Positions 8,342-17,790 of a stretch of DNA of 64,000 bases are shown one piece after another (the first letter of the stretch is position 1; each line of letters begins with the position of its first letter). The stretch is taken from assembly GCF_003461245.1 (NCBI RefSeq), contig NZ_QTWS01000003.1, positions 137,209 through 201,208 on the forward strand, in the 5' to 3' direction. The notes below the pieces were generated by a model. It had not been told where the DNA came from. It did not search any database and saw only the letters and a program-made list of their open reading frames with translations. The DNA comes from Blautia sp. AF19-10LB (lineage in GTDB: Bacteria > Bacillota > Clostridia > Lachnospirales > Lachnospiraceae). The translations under genes were made by a program, and so were the position numbers.

Positions 8342-9319
8342 TTACCGGATTCCCAGTTTCCGGTACAGTGCTGCTTTCACCTCATCTGCTGCAAAAGCTG
8401 TGTCCACTGCATTCTTCATCAGGAGCGGAAGTTCTTCATCACGGATCCCGTAGGTTCTCTGGATGAAATCCAGTTCTTTGGTCAGATTTGTATTGCTGAC
8501 TGTCCGGTTGTCGGTGTTGATCGATACCTTCAGTCCTGCATCCAGGAATTCACGGAGCGGATATTCTGCGGTACTGTTGACTGCTTTTGTCTGGAGATTG
8601 CTGATCGGGCACATTTCGATTCCTATGTTTTTCTCTGCAAGTGCTCTCTCAAGTTCTTTATGACCACGCATGGCGATACCATGTCCGATCCTCTTTGCTC
8701 CGACCTGCACAGAATCTATGATATTCTGAGGATTTCCACATTCTCCTGCATGGAGAGTAAAAGGTATCCCCAGTTTCCCCGCTTTTGTAAACAGTTCCAT
8801 GAACTCCGACATTGGATATACTGCCTCTGCTCCAGCAAGGTCTGCTCCGCATACACCGGAACCGAGATATTCCCTTGCCGCCTTGAGCATACGATAATTC
8901 TCTTCCTCGCTATGATGGCGCATTGCACAGGTGAGTACTCCGTACTCTACTCCAAAATCTTTCCTGCCGCGTTCCAGACCACTAAGAAGTGCTTCGATCA
9001 CTTTGCTGCAGTTCATATCCTCTGTCTCTGAGAACAGCGGAGCGAAACGGATCTCTGCATAGCAGACATTTTCCTGGCTCATGCTGCGAAGTACATCATA
9101 ACCGGCTTCCGCAAGTCCCTGTTCGTCCATGAGGCATCGGCCCGGGATGTCAAATTTCTCAAGATATTCGGCAAGACTCGTACAGTCGTCAGAAACTGTA
9201 AGTTCTTCCTGGCTGACCTGTCTTCCAAGTCTTTTCTCTATAAATTCTCTGCTGAGTGAACCGTCCAGATGACAGTGCAGCTCTACTTTTGGCAGTTGTT
9301 TCAGTTCTTCTTTCGTCAT
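8342..9319 (-). CDS. add: Adenosine deaminase
   Basis: 325 residues. Cytosolic zinc enzyme converting adenosine or deoxyadenosine to inosine forms in purine salvage. Metal-binding ELHCHLDGSLS lies at about residues 12-22, the substrate loop at FTLHAGECG, the second metal His in RIGHGIAM, and the catalytic aspartates in SINTDNRTVSNT. Two in-frame ATGs lie two codons apart; I chose 9317-9319 because AGGAG is 7 nt from it but only about 1 nt from the other. The longer frame reaching 9373 would run through an attenuator-like hairpin. It fits the nucleoside uptake and salvage genes elsewhere in the window. Confidence 0.93.
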   Translation of the reverse strand: MTKEELKQLPKVELHCHLDGSLSREFIEKRLGRQVSQEELTVSDDCTSLAEYLEKFDIPGRCLMDEQGLAEAGYDVLRSMSQENVCYAEIRFAPLFSETEDMNCSKVIEALLSGLERGRKDFGVEYGVLTCAMRHHSEEENYRMLKAAREYLGSGVCGADLAGAEAVYPMSEFMELFTKAGKLGIPFTLHAGECGNPQNIIDSVQVGAKRIGHGIAMRGHKELERALAEKNIGIEMCPISNLQTKAVNSTAEYPLREFLDAGLKVSINTDNRTVSNTNLTKELDFIQRTYGIRDEELPLLMKNAVDTAFAADEVKAALYRKLGIR

Positions 9320-9349
9320 ATTCATTCTCCTTTTCCTTCCATTTCTGAA

Positions 9350-9397
9350 AAGAACTGATCCGGCGGGCATCACGAGACTGCACCTGAATCAGTTCTT
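9350..9397 (-). terminator. Hairpin between the AI-2E permease and add
   Basis: A 10-bp stem AAGAACTGAT/ATCAGTTCTT with a loop of about 27 nt lies just after the permease stop. The T tract is short (TTTTC), so it may be an attenuator rather than a full stop before add. Confidence 0.45.
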
Positions 9398-9409
9398 AAT
9401 TACTTTGAA

Positions 9410-10714
9410 TCAATGTTTCTGTTGTTTCTTTTTCTTCAGAAGCTGAACCTTTGCCTCAAGAAGTTTCTCTCTGGAAAGTTTCGGCTCGGAAGATTTTTCC
9501 TTCAGTGGTTCCGGCTTGTGGAAGCTATTATCGTATTCTTCTCTCATGTCTTCTTTGTGGTTCTTCTGAAGTCCTCTGTTTGTCAGTTTCCTGATAATAT
9601 CATAGAGTACGCCAAAAAGCGGAACCGCAATGACCATTCCCACAAGTCCCCATAATCCGCCAAACAGAAGAATGGAAAACAGCACCCAGAAGCTGGAAAC
9701 GCCTGTTGTGTTTCCGAGGATCTTCGGTCCAATGATATTTCCATCTACCTGCTGAAGAATCACGATAAAGATGAGGAAATACAATGCCTGCCACGGGTTG
9801 TCAAGAAGAAGAAGTAATGCACACGGGATTGCACCGATAAAAGGTCCGAAAAACGGTATGATGTTCGTCACACCGATGACAACGCTGATAAACGCTGCAG
9901 ATTCAAATCCCAACAACGTTGTCCCTGCAAAACAGATCACACCGATGATTGCAGAGTCGATGATCTTGCCAACAAAGAATCCATTGAACATCTTGTCTGT
10001 GTAATGGACTTCTTCCTCGATGATCTGTGCCCATTTGTTCGGGAATATACCATACAGGAGAAGTTTCGCCTGTGCGCCAAACAGTTTGCGGCTGGCAAGG
10101 AGATATACTGCAATCAAAAATCCGAGGAACATATTCTTGAATACACTCAGGACTTCAATCAACTGTACGGTAAGATTCCCTATAATCCCCTGAATTGTCT
10201 GCATCATACTGGAATTCGCACTCAGAATGTCATTCAGACCACTTTCAATCTGTGAAGAAAAATGATTAAAATATGCCTGAAGCTGCGGCTGATCCTGGAG
10301 CACCTGATCTATCATACGATTGCAGTATGCAAGCCGTGCCGGAAGGATACGGATGATTTTGATCGTACTGTCCCATACCTGCGGTAAGATCAGCAGGATC
10401 AGCAGAACTACGAGAGTCACTGCACATATGATCGCTATTGCAATGGAAAGAAACTTCATTCCCTTTTTCTGTTTCTCAGTTGCATTTGGACACCATTTCA
10501 GGAATCTGTCATCCATCCGGTTGCACATCGGTGCAAGGATATAGGCGATCAGTGCGCCATACAGGAATGGTTTCAGGATATTAAAGATCACGCGGATTCC
10601 TGCTGCGATACTCTGGCTCTGGTTCAGGATATACATGATCGCAAATCCAAACGCCAGGACTGCTGCACCTGTAATTCCAAGTTTCACGTATTTTGTGTTT
10701 TCATTCTGTTTCAA
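9410..10714 (-). CDS. AI-2E family (PerM/YdgG-like) membrane transporter
   Basis: 434 residues with seven to eight predicted membrane segments: two near the N-terminus (about 12-60), one at 88-115 (SIAIAIICAVTLVVLLILL), and a cluster from 200 to 370. It also has the family-typical GVTNIIPFFGPFIGAIP motif and the VDGNIIGPKILGNTTGVSSFWV stretch in two parts. The start is a TTG (10712-10714) with AGGGGG 8 nt upstream. The C-terminus is a long charged, Lys-rich tail (after about 385). Family members have been linked to AI-2 export or Na+/H+ exchange; substrate here is unknown. A 7-bp hairpin CCACATA/TATGTGG (10751-10769) is in its leader. Confidence 0.87.
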   Translation of the reverse strand: MKQNENTKYVKLGITGAAVLAFGFAIMYILNQSQSIAAGIRVIFNILKPFLYGALIAYILAPMCNRMDDRFLKWCPNATEKQKKGMKFLSIAIAIICAVTLVVLLILLILPQVWDSTIKIIRILPARLAYCNRMIDQVLQDQPQLQAYFNHFSSQIESGLNDILSANSSMMQTIQGIIGNLTVQLIEVLSVFKNMFLGFLIAVYLLASRKLFGAQAKLLLYGIFPNKWAQIIEEEVHYTDKMFNGFFVGKIIDSAIIGVICFAGTTLLGFESAAFISVVIGVTNIIPFFGPFIGAIPCALLLLLDNPWQALYFLIFIVILQQVDGNIIGPKILGNTTGVSSFWVLFSILLFGGLWGLVGMVIAVPLFGVLYDIIRKLTNRGLQKNHKEDMREEYDNSFHKPEPLKEKSSEPKLSREKLLEAKVQLLKKKKQQKH

Positions 10715-10894
10715 TAATCATGCCCCCTGAAGCTTAACGCTTCCTTTGTTCCACATAAGATGTATGTGGTTTTTGTTTGATTTTACCATATCTGTTGGTG
10801 TTTATTGTAACATTCGTGTTCTTTCTTTTCAACACACAAAGTCTTAAATTTGTCCGCGCAAATCTTAAACAAATCTTAACTGCCATAAAGCAAC

Positions 10895-10928
10895 TGCCCC
10901 GGCACTACGTTCCTGTAATGCCGGGGCA
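10895..10928 (-). terminator. adhE terminator
   Basis: A 10-bp GC-rich stem TGCCCCGGCA/TGCCGGGGCA lies about 50 nt after the adhE stop. The following minus-strand bases (GTTGCTTT) are only moderately T-rich. The rest of 10715-10978 holds no gene that I can see. Confidence 0.7.
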
Positions 10929-10978
10929 ATCGCCGCTTATATTATTTATATTTTATGGAAGAAAATATATCGTTTTAA

Positions 10979-13588
10979 TTATTTACCATAGTAAGCTTTC
11001 AGGTAGATTTCTTTGAGTTCTGCGATGAGTGGGTATCTCGGGTTTGCACCAGTACACTGGTCGTTGAATGCCTGCTCGCTCATCTCATCAAGAGTCTCAA
11101 GGAAGTATTTCTCGTCTACACCGTAATCTTTGATGGTAGGTTTGATCTCGATGATCTTCTTGAGTTCTTCGAGTTTCTCCAGAAGTTTCTCAAATACTTC
11201 TTTGTCATCTTTTCCTGTCAGCCCTACGAAACGGCCAACCTCTGCGTAGCGAGCCAGTGTCTTCGGATACTGATACTGCGGGAAAGTACCCATCTTAGCC
11301 GGAACTTCTGCTGCATTGTAGCGCATAACATCTGTAAGTACCAGAGCGTTTGCGATACCGTGCGGGATGTGATGGAAAGCGCCCAGTTTGTGAGCCAGGG
11401 AGTGGTTTACTCCGAGGAATGCATTTGCGAATGCCATACCAGCCATGCAGGAAGCATTTGCCATATGATCTCTTGCCTCTACATCGTTTCCGTTTCTGTA
11501 TGCTCTTGGCAGATAATCAAATACCAGTTTGATTGCACGGAGTGCAAGACCGTCTGTGTAGTCAGAAGCCATCATGGATACATATGCCTCAAGAGCATGT
11601 GTCATAACGTCGATACCAGAAGCACTTGTCAGTCCTTTTGGTGCACTCATCATGTTGTCTGTATCTACGATCGCCATATCCGGTAACAGTTCGTAGTCAG
11701 CCAGAGGCCATTTGATTCCTGTTTCTTTGTCTGTGATGATGGCGAAAGGTGTTACCTCAGAACCTGTACCGGAAGATGTAGGTACGGCGATGAAGTAAGC
11801 TTTTTTACCCATTTTCGGGAATGTATAGATTCTCTTACGGATATCCATGAAGTCCATTGCCATATCATCGAAGTCTGCATCCGGGTTTTCATAGAGAACC
11901 CACATGATCTTACCAGCATCCATTGCGGATCCACCACCCATTGCGATGATGCAGTCTGGTTCGAATGCACGCATTGCTGCAGCACCTGCTCTTGCAGAAG
12001 CGAGGGACGGGTCTGGTTCTACATCAGAGAAGCATGTATGAACGATTCCCATTTCGTCAAGTTTGTCTTCGATCTTCTTGGTGTATCCATTCTTGTAAAG
12101 GAAGGAGTCAGTTACGATGAAGCAGCGTTTTTTGCCCATCACGTTTTTCAGCTCATCAAGAGCAACCGGCAGGCAGCCTTTTTTGAAGTAAACTTTTTCC
12201 GGGGTTCTCATCCAGAGCATGTTCTCTCTCCTCTCAGCAACAGTCTTGATATTGATCAGGTGTTTAACACCAACGTTTTCAGATACAGAGTTTCCACCCC
12301 AGGAACCGCATCCAAGTGTCAGAGACGGAGCGAGTTTAAAGTTGTAGAGATCTCCGATACCACCCTGAGAAGATGGAGTGTTGATCAGGATACGGCAGGT
12401 CTTCATTGCTGCTGCATGTTTTGCCATCTTTTCTTTCTCATTTACGTTGATGTACAGAGAAGATGTATGTCCATATCCACCGTCAGCTACCAGCTGTTCT
12501 GCTTTTGCGATAGCTTCGTCGAAGGTTTTTGCCTTGTACATTGCAAGTACAGGAGAAAGTTTCTCGTGTGCGAACTCTTCGCTGATATCTACAGATTCTA
12601 CTTCACCGATCAGGATCTTGGTTTCTGCCGGAACAGTAACTCCTGCCATCTCAGCGATCGTAGCTGCTTTCTGTCCAACGATCTTGGCATTCAGTGCACC
12701 GTTGATCAGGATTGTTTTTCTTACTTTTTCGATTTCGTCTTTCTTAAGGAAGTAGCATCCTCTGTACTGGAACTCTTCTTTTACTGCTTTGTAAATGCCT
12801 TCAAGAACAGTTACGGACTGCTCAGAAGCACAGATCATACCATTATCAAATGTTTTGGAATGGATGATGGAGTTTACTGCAAGACGGACATCTGCTGTGT
12901 CGTCGATGATAACCGGTGTATTTCCGGCTCCAACACCAAGTGCCGGTTTTCCGGAGGAGTATGCTGCTTTAACCATTCCAGGACCACCTGTTGCAAGAAT
13001 GATGTCAGCTTCCTTCATTACGAGGTTTGTAAGCTCAAGGCTTGGTACATCGATCCAGCCAATGATTCCTTCCGGAGCACCTGCTTTTACTGCTGCTTCA
13101 AGAACAACTTTGGCAGCTTCAATAGTGCTTCCTTTTGCACGTGGATGTGGGCTGATGATGATTGCGTTTCTTGTCTTCAGAGCGATCAGGGTTTTGAAGA
13201 TTGCTGTGGAAGTCGGGTTTGTTGTCGGGATAACTGCTGCGATCAGACCGATCGGTTCTGCAATTTTCTTGATTCCATAAACCGGATCTTCTTCCAGTAC
13301 ACCACAGGTCTTGGTGTTTTTGTATGCATTGTAGATGTACTCTGCTGCGTAATGGTTCTTGATGACTTTATCTTCTACGATACCCATTCCTGTTTCTTCA
13401 ACGGCTGCTTTTGCAAGCGGAATACGGGCTTTGTCTGCTGCTGTTGCGGCTGCTTTGAAGATCTTGTCTACCTGCTCCTGAGTATAGGTAGCAAAAATTT
13501 TCTGAGCTTCTTTCATCGCAGCGATCTTGGCTTCAAGTGCCTCTGGAGTGTCGATAATTGCCGGGATGTGGGTTTCTTTCTTTGCCAT
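10979..13588 (-). CDS. adhE: Bifunctional acetaldehyde-CoA/alcohol dehydrogenase AdhE
   Basis: 869 residues, full length. It converts acetyl-CoA to ethanol in two NADH-dependent steps and forms spirosomes in the cytosol; it is the main redox sink of fermenting Clostridia. The N-terminal aldehyde dehydrogenase domain (about 1-440) shows IIPTTNPTSTAIFKTL and the catalytic Cys in NGMICASEQS. The C-terminal iron alcohol dehydrogenase (about 455-869) shows IAMGGGSAMDAGK and the iron ligands in NHSLAHKLGAFHHIPHG. RBS AGGAGG lies 9 nt before the ATG. Two Rex-like operators flank its consensus promoter. Long antisense frames are composition shadows. Confidence 0.98.
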   Translation of the reverse strand: MAKKETHIPAIIDTPEALEAKIAAMKEAQKIFATYTQEQVDKIFKAAATAADKARIPLAKAAVEETGMGIVEDKVIKNHYAAEYIYNAYKNTKTCGVLEEDPVYGIKKIAEPIGLIAAVIPTTNPTSTAIFKTLIALKTRNAIIISPHPRAKGSTIEAAKVVLEAAVKAGAPEGIIGWIDVPSLELTNLVMKEADIILATGGPGMVKAAYSSGKPALGVGAGNTPVIIDDTADVRLAVNSIIHSKTFDNGMICASEQSVTVLEGIYKAVKEEFQYRGCYFLKKDEIEKVRKTILINGALNAKIVGQKAATIAEMAGVTVPAETKILIGEVESVDISEEFAHEKLSPVLAMYKAKTFDEAIAKAEQLVADGGYGHTSSLYINVNEKEKMAKHAAAMKTCRILINTPSSQGGIGDLYNFKLAPSLTLGCGSWGGNSVSENVGVKHLINIKTVAERRENMLWMRTPEKVYFKKGCLPVALDELKNVMGKKRCFIVTDSFLYKNGYTKKIEDKLDEMGIVHTCFSDVEPDPSLASARAGAAAMRAFEPDCIIAMGGGSAMDAGKIMWVLYENPDADFDDMAMDFMDIRKRIYTFPKMGKKAYFIAVPTSSGTGSEVTPFAIITDKETGIKWPLADYELLPDMAIVDTDNMMSAPKGLTSASGIDVMTHALEAYVSMMASDYTDGLALRAIKLVFDYLPRAYRNGNDVEARDHMANASCMAGMAFANAFLGVNHSLAHKLGAFHHIPHGIANALVLTDVMRYNAAEVPAKMGTFPQYQYPKTLARYAEVGRFVGLTGKDDKEVFEKLLEKLEELKKIIEIKPTIKDYGVDEKYFLETLDEMSEQAFNDQCTGANPRYPLIAELKEIYLKAYYGK

Positions 13589-13659
13589 TTCTGAATCCTC
13601 CTGTTTTCCTCTTGTGATTTGATTCTTTCTGGTTTTAGTAGTGTGTTTGATGGTTGTGT

Positions 13660-13736
13660 GTGTTAATGAATTAACGTTAATTATTTATCAATCTTGCTGA
13701 TGAGGTTATTATATTAGATTGTTAATCATTTGTCAA
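13660..13736 (-). promoter_or_regulatory. adhE promoter with two Rex-like operators
   Basis: The minus strand has an exact consensus promoter: TTGACA (13731-13736), 17 nt, TATAAT (13708-13713). A Rex-like site TTGACAA-N4-TTAACAA (13719-13736) overlaps the -35 box; it matches the known Rex consensus TTGTTAA-N4-TTAACAA at all but two conserved positions. A second site, CGTTAA-N4-TTAACAC, lies at 13660-13677 in the leader. Rex control of adhE by NADH/NAD+ ratio is well known in Firmicutes; its action here is inferred. Confidence 0.7.
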
Positions 13737-13928
13737 TATATTTTAACCACCTAAAAAATCCACTAAATCCCTTTTTATTTATTCTTTTTATGTAATTTAC
13801 ACAACTATGCCCGGGGCATTTTTGTATATGTTTATTATATTTTATGGTCACTTATTTTGCAATTTATTTTCATATGGTATTTTATATAAGTTTTTTTGTT
13901 TTTCTCTGTATAAATTAGTTATTTTGTA

Positions 13929-14033
13929 TATAATAGAATAATGCACCAGAATATATTGTCATATTCCTATTTTATCCTGCATAGATTAGAGGATAAGAGA
14001 TGACACAGAACTATTCCCTGTTCTGCGCTTCTC
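13929..14033 (+). promoter_or_regulatory. Leader of the alarmone synthetase gene
   Basis: The AT-rich stretch 13737-14094 has no gene. TATAAT at 13929-13934 (poor -35) may be the start of a leader of about 150 nt. The leader contains an imperfect hairpin (AAGAGATGACACAGAAC against GTTCTGCGCTTCTCTT, 13995-14033) followed by CTGTTTTACTTT, resembling an attenuator. A short GC dyad ATGCCCGGGGCAT followed by TTTTT lies at about 13807-13823. Confidence 0.35.
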
Positions 14034-14094
14034 TTCTGTTTTACTTTCTTTTAACATGATCAATCTACAGATTTATTATTGAAGGAGTATTCTA

Positions 14095-14796
14095 ATGGGA
14101 AGCGGTAATGCAATACGGGTAACAGAACCAGAAACATTCACACTGATACAATTAGAGGAAGAAAGACAGAAATTGAAAAAGAAAGAACTATTAAAGAATA
14201 TGCTGACCGACAGCGAGTTCAGCATCCAGGGACAATGTGCCATCAATCTTATGATGACCAAGATCGATATCATCAACACTTTTCTGCTGATGAAGACCGG
14301 ACGAAACTACATACAGATGAAGACCGGACGACTCAAGAGCTACGACAGTGTCTGCAAGAAAATGCAGAAAAAAGGCCTCGATATGAATTTCGCGCAGGCA
14401 GTGGAGAAGATCAACGACCTGATCGGGGTCCGTGCTGTGTGCGCTTATGTGGACGATATCTACAAGGTGGCTGACCTGATCCAGAAACAGCAGGACATCC
14501 GCATCATCAAGATCAAGGACTATATCAAGCAGCCCAAGAAATCCGGCTATCAGAGCCTGCATCTGATCCTGGAGATCGCAATTCCATTCCAGAATGAGAA
14601 TCAATGGGTCAAACTGGAGCTTCAGCTCCGGACGGCTGCAATGGATTACTGGGCAAACCTCGACCACCAGCTCCGTTATAAGAGAGGTCAGAAACAGGCT
14701 GCCGTTATCAATGAGGAACTGCAGCAATGTGCCTCTATGATCAGCCAGCTCGATCAGAAGATGCTGGCGATCCGCAAGAAAATTGATAAGATCTGA
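14095..14796 (+). CDS. Small alarmone synthetase, RelA/SpoT synthetase domain (RelQ-like)
   Basis: 233 residues, the size of single-domain small alarmone synthetases. These transfer pyrophosphate from ATP to GTP/GDP to make (p)ppGpp. It has the substrate motif GRLKSYDSVCKKM (about residues 76-88), NDLIGVRAVCAYVDDIY, the KQPKKSGYQSLH loop, and the catalytic-region LELQLRTAAMDYWANLDHQL. No hydrolase HD domain, TGS or ACT domain is present. RBS AAGGAG is 7 nt from the ATG. It is divergent from adhE and has its own terminator at 14818-14862. Confidence 0.92.
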   Translation: MGSGNAIRVTEPETFTLIQLEEERQKLKKKELLKNMLTDSEFSIQGQCAINLMMTKIDIINTFLLMKTGRNYIQMKTGRLKSYDSVCKKMQKKGLDMNFAQAVEKINDLIGVRAVCAYVDDIYKVADLIQKQQDIRIIKIKDYIKQPKKSGYQSLHLILEIAIPFQNENQWVKLELQLRTAAMDYWANLDHQLRYKRGQKQAAVINEELQQCASMISQLDQKMLAIRKKIDKI

Positions 14797-14817
14797 TATA
14801 ATGCCATGTAAACGTAG

Positions 14818-14862
14818 ACAGGAGCCTCTGCCTTGTATTTCTACAAGAGGGGCTCCTGTTTT
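14818..14862 (+). terminator. Terminator of the alarmone synthetase gene
   Basis: Stem ACAGGAGCC/GGCTCCTGT, extended internally by CTTGTA/TACAAG pairs, followed by TTTTTGTGG. Confidence 0.85.
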
Positions 14863-14941
14863 TGTGGTTTTATCTAAAATCCTGTATAAATAGTGTTTTA
14901 TATTGTTATTTTTTTGTCATTCTTTTGTTGTTTCATGTGGA

Positions 14942-16135
14942 TTATTTGCCCAGTCCATACTCCGCAGCCAGTTTCTTAAACTCCGGAAGGGAATTCTGGA
15001 TCGTCTCATAGGAAACACAGTATGCCAGCCTCACATATCCCGGGCAGGCAAAGGAGCTTCCCGGAACCATGAGGATATTGTATTTCTTGCCGGCCTCACA
15101 GAACTGTTTCTCATCTGCGATCGGAGATTTCACGAACAGGTAAAAAGCTCCCTGTGGTTTGATGCACTCAAATCCACATTCTGTCAGTCCATTGTAAAGT
15201 GCCAGACGGTTTCTGTCATAAGCTGCAACATCTACTTCTGCGTCTACGCATTTCTGGATGACTTTCTGCATCAGGGACGGTGCATTGACACTTCCGAGTA
15301 CACGGTTTGCGATCGCTGCTGCTGTGATGACGGTTGCGCTGTCTTCCAGCTCATCCGGAATGACCAGATAACCGATACGCTCACCCGGCAAAGACAGAGA
15401 TTTACTGTAGGAATATCCTACAACCGTATTCTTGTAGTATTTCGTCAGATACGGAACTTCTACGCCGTCATAAGCCAGCTCTCTGTATGGCTCATCAGAA
15501 ATCAGATAGATCACAGAACCGAACTCCTGCTGTTTTTTCTCCAGGATCGCTGCAAGTTCTTTGATAGTATCCTCGGAATAAACGACACCTGTCGGATTGT
15601 GCGGTGTATTTACGATCACTGCACGAGTGTTGACTGTAATTTTTTCTTCCAGTTCTTTAAGGTTCGGCTGAAAGGTCTCTGTGTTCGGTGAGATTTCCAC
15701 AAGCTTGCCATCATAGTTGCGGACATATGCACCATATTCCAGGAAATACGGTGCAAAAACGATCACTTCCTCTCCAGAATTCAGGATCGTTTTGAGGATC
15801 ACGTTCAGGCCACTGGCAGCACCAACAGTCATGATCAGATTATGTGCAGAAAAAGCAGTTTCGAAACGACGGTTCAGAGACTGTGCGATCGTCTCTCTGA
15901 CATCCTCGAACCCGGCGTTACTCATATATCCATGAAGGACAGTCGGTTCTTCGTTGTTTACAAGATCTATGATTGCTTCGCGTACACAGTCCGGTGCCGG
16001 AACACTTGGATTTCCAAGGCTGAAGTCATAGACTTTGTCCGCACCGTACTTTGCCCGGAGACGGTTTCCTTCTTCGAACATCATACGGATTGCTGAATTG
16101 TTCTGTACGAAAGGTTTCATTTTTTCTGCTATCAT
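14942..16135 (-). CDS. Class I PLP-dependent aminotransferase (aspartate-type)
   Basis: 397 residues, full length fold-type I enzyme. Visible features are FSLGNPSVPAP near the N-terminus, the AASGLNVILKTI cofactor loop, NTPHNPTGVVYSE with the Asn contact, SDEPYRELAYD, the Schiff-base lysine in SYSKSLSLPGERIGY (about residue 240), and FACPGYVRLAYC with the carboxylate-binding Arg. RBS GAGGAGG is well placed. It lies 62 nt after an NSS amino acid transporter gene in the same direction, so uptake and transamination of the same amino acid is a reasonable inference; the substrate itself cannot be read. Confidence 0.9.
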   Translation of the reverse strand: MIAEKMKPFVQNNSAIRMMFEEGNRLRAKYGADKVYDFSLGNPSVPAPDCVREAIIDLVNNEEPTVLHGYMSNAGFEDVRETIAQSLNRRFETAFSAHNLIMTVGAASGLNVILKTILNSGEEVIVFAPYFLEYGAYVRNYDGKLVEISPNTETFQPNLKELEEKITVNTRAVIVNTPHNPTGVVYSEDTIKELAAILEKKQQEFGSVIYLISDEPYRELAYDGVEVPYLTKYYKNTVVGYSYSKSLSLPGERIGYLVIPDELEDSATVITAAAIANRVLGSVNAPSLMQKVIQKCVDAEVDVAAYDRNRLALYNGLTECGFECIKPQGAFYLFVKSPIADEKQFCEAGKKYNILMVPGSSFACPGYVRLAYCVSYETIQNSLPEFKKLAAEYGLGK

Positions 16136-16197
16136 AATACTTGTGCCTCCTCTTAATTCTTATTGTTTGCGATACTTACGGATTGTTCCGTGGTATC

Positions 16198-17664
16198 TTA
16201 TTTCTTTTTGCTGTGTCCGAATGAGATCCATCCTGTCAGTGCCAGCATGGCAATACCGACGATCATCCATGGGATCAGATAAGCATTTCCCTTTGGCTGG
16301 AACATGTCATAGTAACCTTTGAGATAAATGATCGCTACAACGACCGGGATCACCCACAGCATGTAATTTCTGATGAATGCCGGGAATTTCGCTCCTTTTC
16401 CTGTGTTGGCTTCTCTCAGGAAATTCTTCCATCCCCATCCGTTCTTAGATGTACAGAAAATCACGAATATTACAGATCCAAGCGGCAGGATGTTGTTTGA
16501 GATAATAAAGTCCTCAAGATCCATGATAGTTGTTCCTTCACCAAGGATCTGGATTCCGGACCATGGTCCAAAGCCAAGGATTGCCGGCATGGAAAGGATA
16601 ATGATCAGAACGATATTAAATGCAACAGCCTTGTTGCGTTTCCATCCCCACAGATCCATTGCAAAGGACAGGATATTTTCGAATACTGCAATTACTGTAG
16701 ACAGTGCCGCAAAAGACATAAACAGGAAGAACAGTGCTCCCCAGAGTCTTCCGCCAGCCATCTGATTGAACACATTTGGCAGAGTGATGAACACAAGTCC
16801 CGGACCTGCTCCCGGCTCTACATTGAATGAAAAACACGCCGGAATGATAATAAGTCCTGCCATCAGTGCTACGAAGGTATCCAGGATCAGGATGTTGATG
16901 CTTTCTCCTGCAAGGGTACGTTCTTTGCCCATGTAGCTTCCGAAGATCTCCATCGCTCCGATACCGATACTCAAAGTAAAGAATGCCTGTGACAGTGCCC
17001 CAAAGATTACATTTCCAATTCCTGCCTCGCGGATATTGTCAAGATTCGGTACAAGGTAGAATTTCACACCTTCCATTGCTCCATCCAGTGTTACGGAGTG
17101 AACTGCCAGTACAACGATCAGTGCCAGCAGACAGATCATCATAATCTTAGTGATACGCTCGATTCCGTTCTGAAGTCCCAGGGAACATACACCAAATGCC
17201 AGCAGGACCGCTGCGATCATCCATCCAGTCATCGTTCCTGTAGATGTCATCAGATTTGAGAAAAATCTGCTCACTTCTTCGGAAGAAGCTCCGCTCAGTT
17301 TCCCGGTTGCCATAACATAACAATAGTACATCATCCATCCTGCAACCATCGTATAAAACATCATCAGCATGTAGTTACCGATCATTCCCATATAGCTGTA
17401 TTTATGGAAATTAGAACCTTCCGGCTCCAGTTTGTGAAATGCTCTTGCCGTACTCAGTCTGCTGCTTCGTCCTACTGCAAATTCGCTTACAAGGATCGGA
17501 AGTCCAAGCAGTACAAGAAAGCCAAGATAGATCAGGATAAAAGCGGCACCGCCGTACTTACCTGTCATGTACGGAAATTTCCATACGTTTCCAAGACCTA
17601 CTGCACATCCTGCTGAAACCAGGATGAATCCAAGTCTTGATCCAAATGTTTCTCTTTCTTTCAA
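16198..17664 (-). CDS. Sodium-dependent transporter, NSS/SNF family
   Basis: 488 residues with about 11-12 membrane segments. The N-terminal signature GFILVSAGCAVGLGNVWKFPY carries the unwound helix 1 that binds sodium and substrate in LeuT-type transporters. The second conserved region is IGNYMLMMFYTMVAGWMMYY. I chose a TTG start (17662-17664) because GGAGGAGG lies 8 nt upstream of it; the upstream ATGs overlap that Shine-Dalgarno sequence. The transported substrate is probably an amino acid. The downstream aminotransferase may belong to the same transcript. Its promoter at 17699-17727 overlaps a 10-bp inverted repeat. Confidence 0.9.
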   Translation of the reverse strand: MKERETFGSRLGFILVSAGCAVGLGNVWKFPYMTGKYGGAAFILIYLGFLVLLGLPILVSEFAVGRSSRLSTARAFHKLEPEGSNFHKYSYMGMIGNYMLMMFYTMVAGWMMYYCYVMATGKLSGASSEEVSRFFSNLMTSTGTMTGWMIAAVLLAFGVCSLGLQNGIERITKIMMICLLALIVVLAVHSVTLDGAMEGVKFYLVPNLDNIREAGIGNVIFGALSQAFFTLSIGIGAMEIFGSYMGKERTLAGESINILILDTFVALMAGLIIIPACFSFNVEPGAGPGLVFITLPNVFNQMAGGRLWGALFFLFMSFAALSTVIAVFENILSFAMDLWGWKRNKAVAFNIVLIIILSMPAILGFGPWSGIQILGEGTTIMDLEDFIISNNILPLGSVIFVIFCTSKNGWGWKNFLREANTGKGAKFPAFIRNYMLWVIPVVVAIIYLKGYYDMFQPKGNAYLIPWMIVGIAMLALTGWISFGHSKKK

Positions 17665-17698
17665 AAGATTTTCCTCCTCCATTTTCATTAACTTATCT

Positions 17699-17736
17699 AT
17701 TATAACACAAGGACAGTCCGATGTGAACTGTCCTTG
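17699..17736 (-). promoter_or_regulatory. NSS transporter promoter overlapped by an inverted repeat
   Basis: Minus-strand TTCACA (17722-17727), 17-nt spacer, TATAAT (17699-17704). A perfect 10-bp inverted repeat CAAGGACAGT/ACTGTCCTTG (17708-17717 and 17727-17736) covers the spacer and -35, the position expected for a repressor operator. Confidence 0.5.
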
Positions 17737-17790
17737 CAGGAATTGGGATTTCAATTTGAAGTTTTATATATAGTTATATCAGGCAAGATG

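Noticed and set aside
12038..13594. 518-residue open frame antisense to adhE
   Set aside because: Composition shadow of AdhE codons; Cys/Phe-rich with no recognisable domain or RBS.
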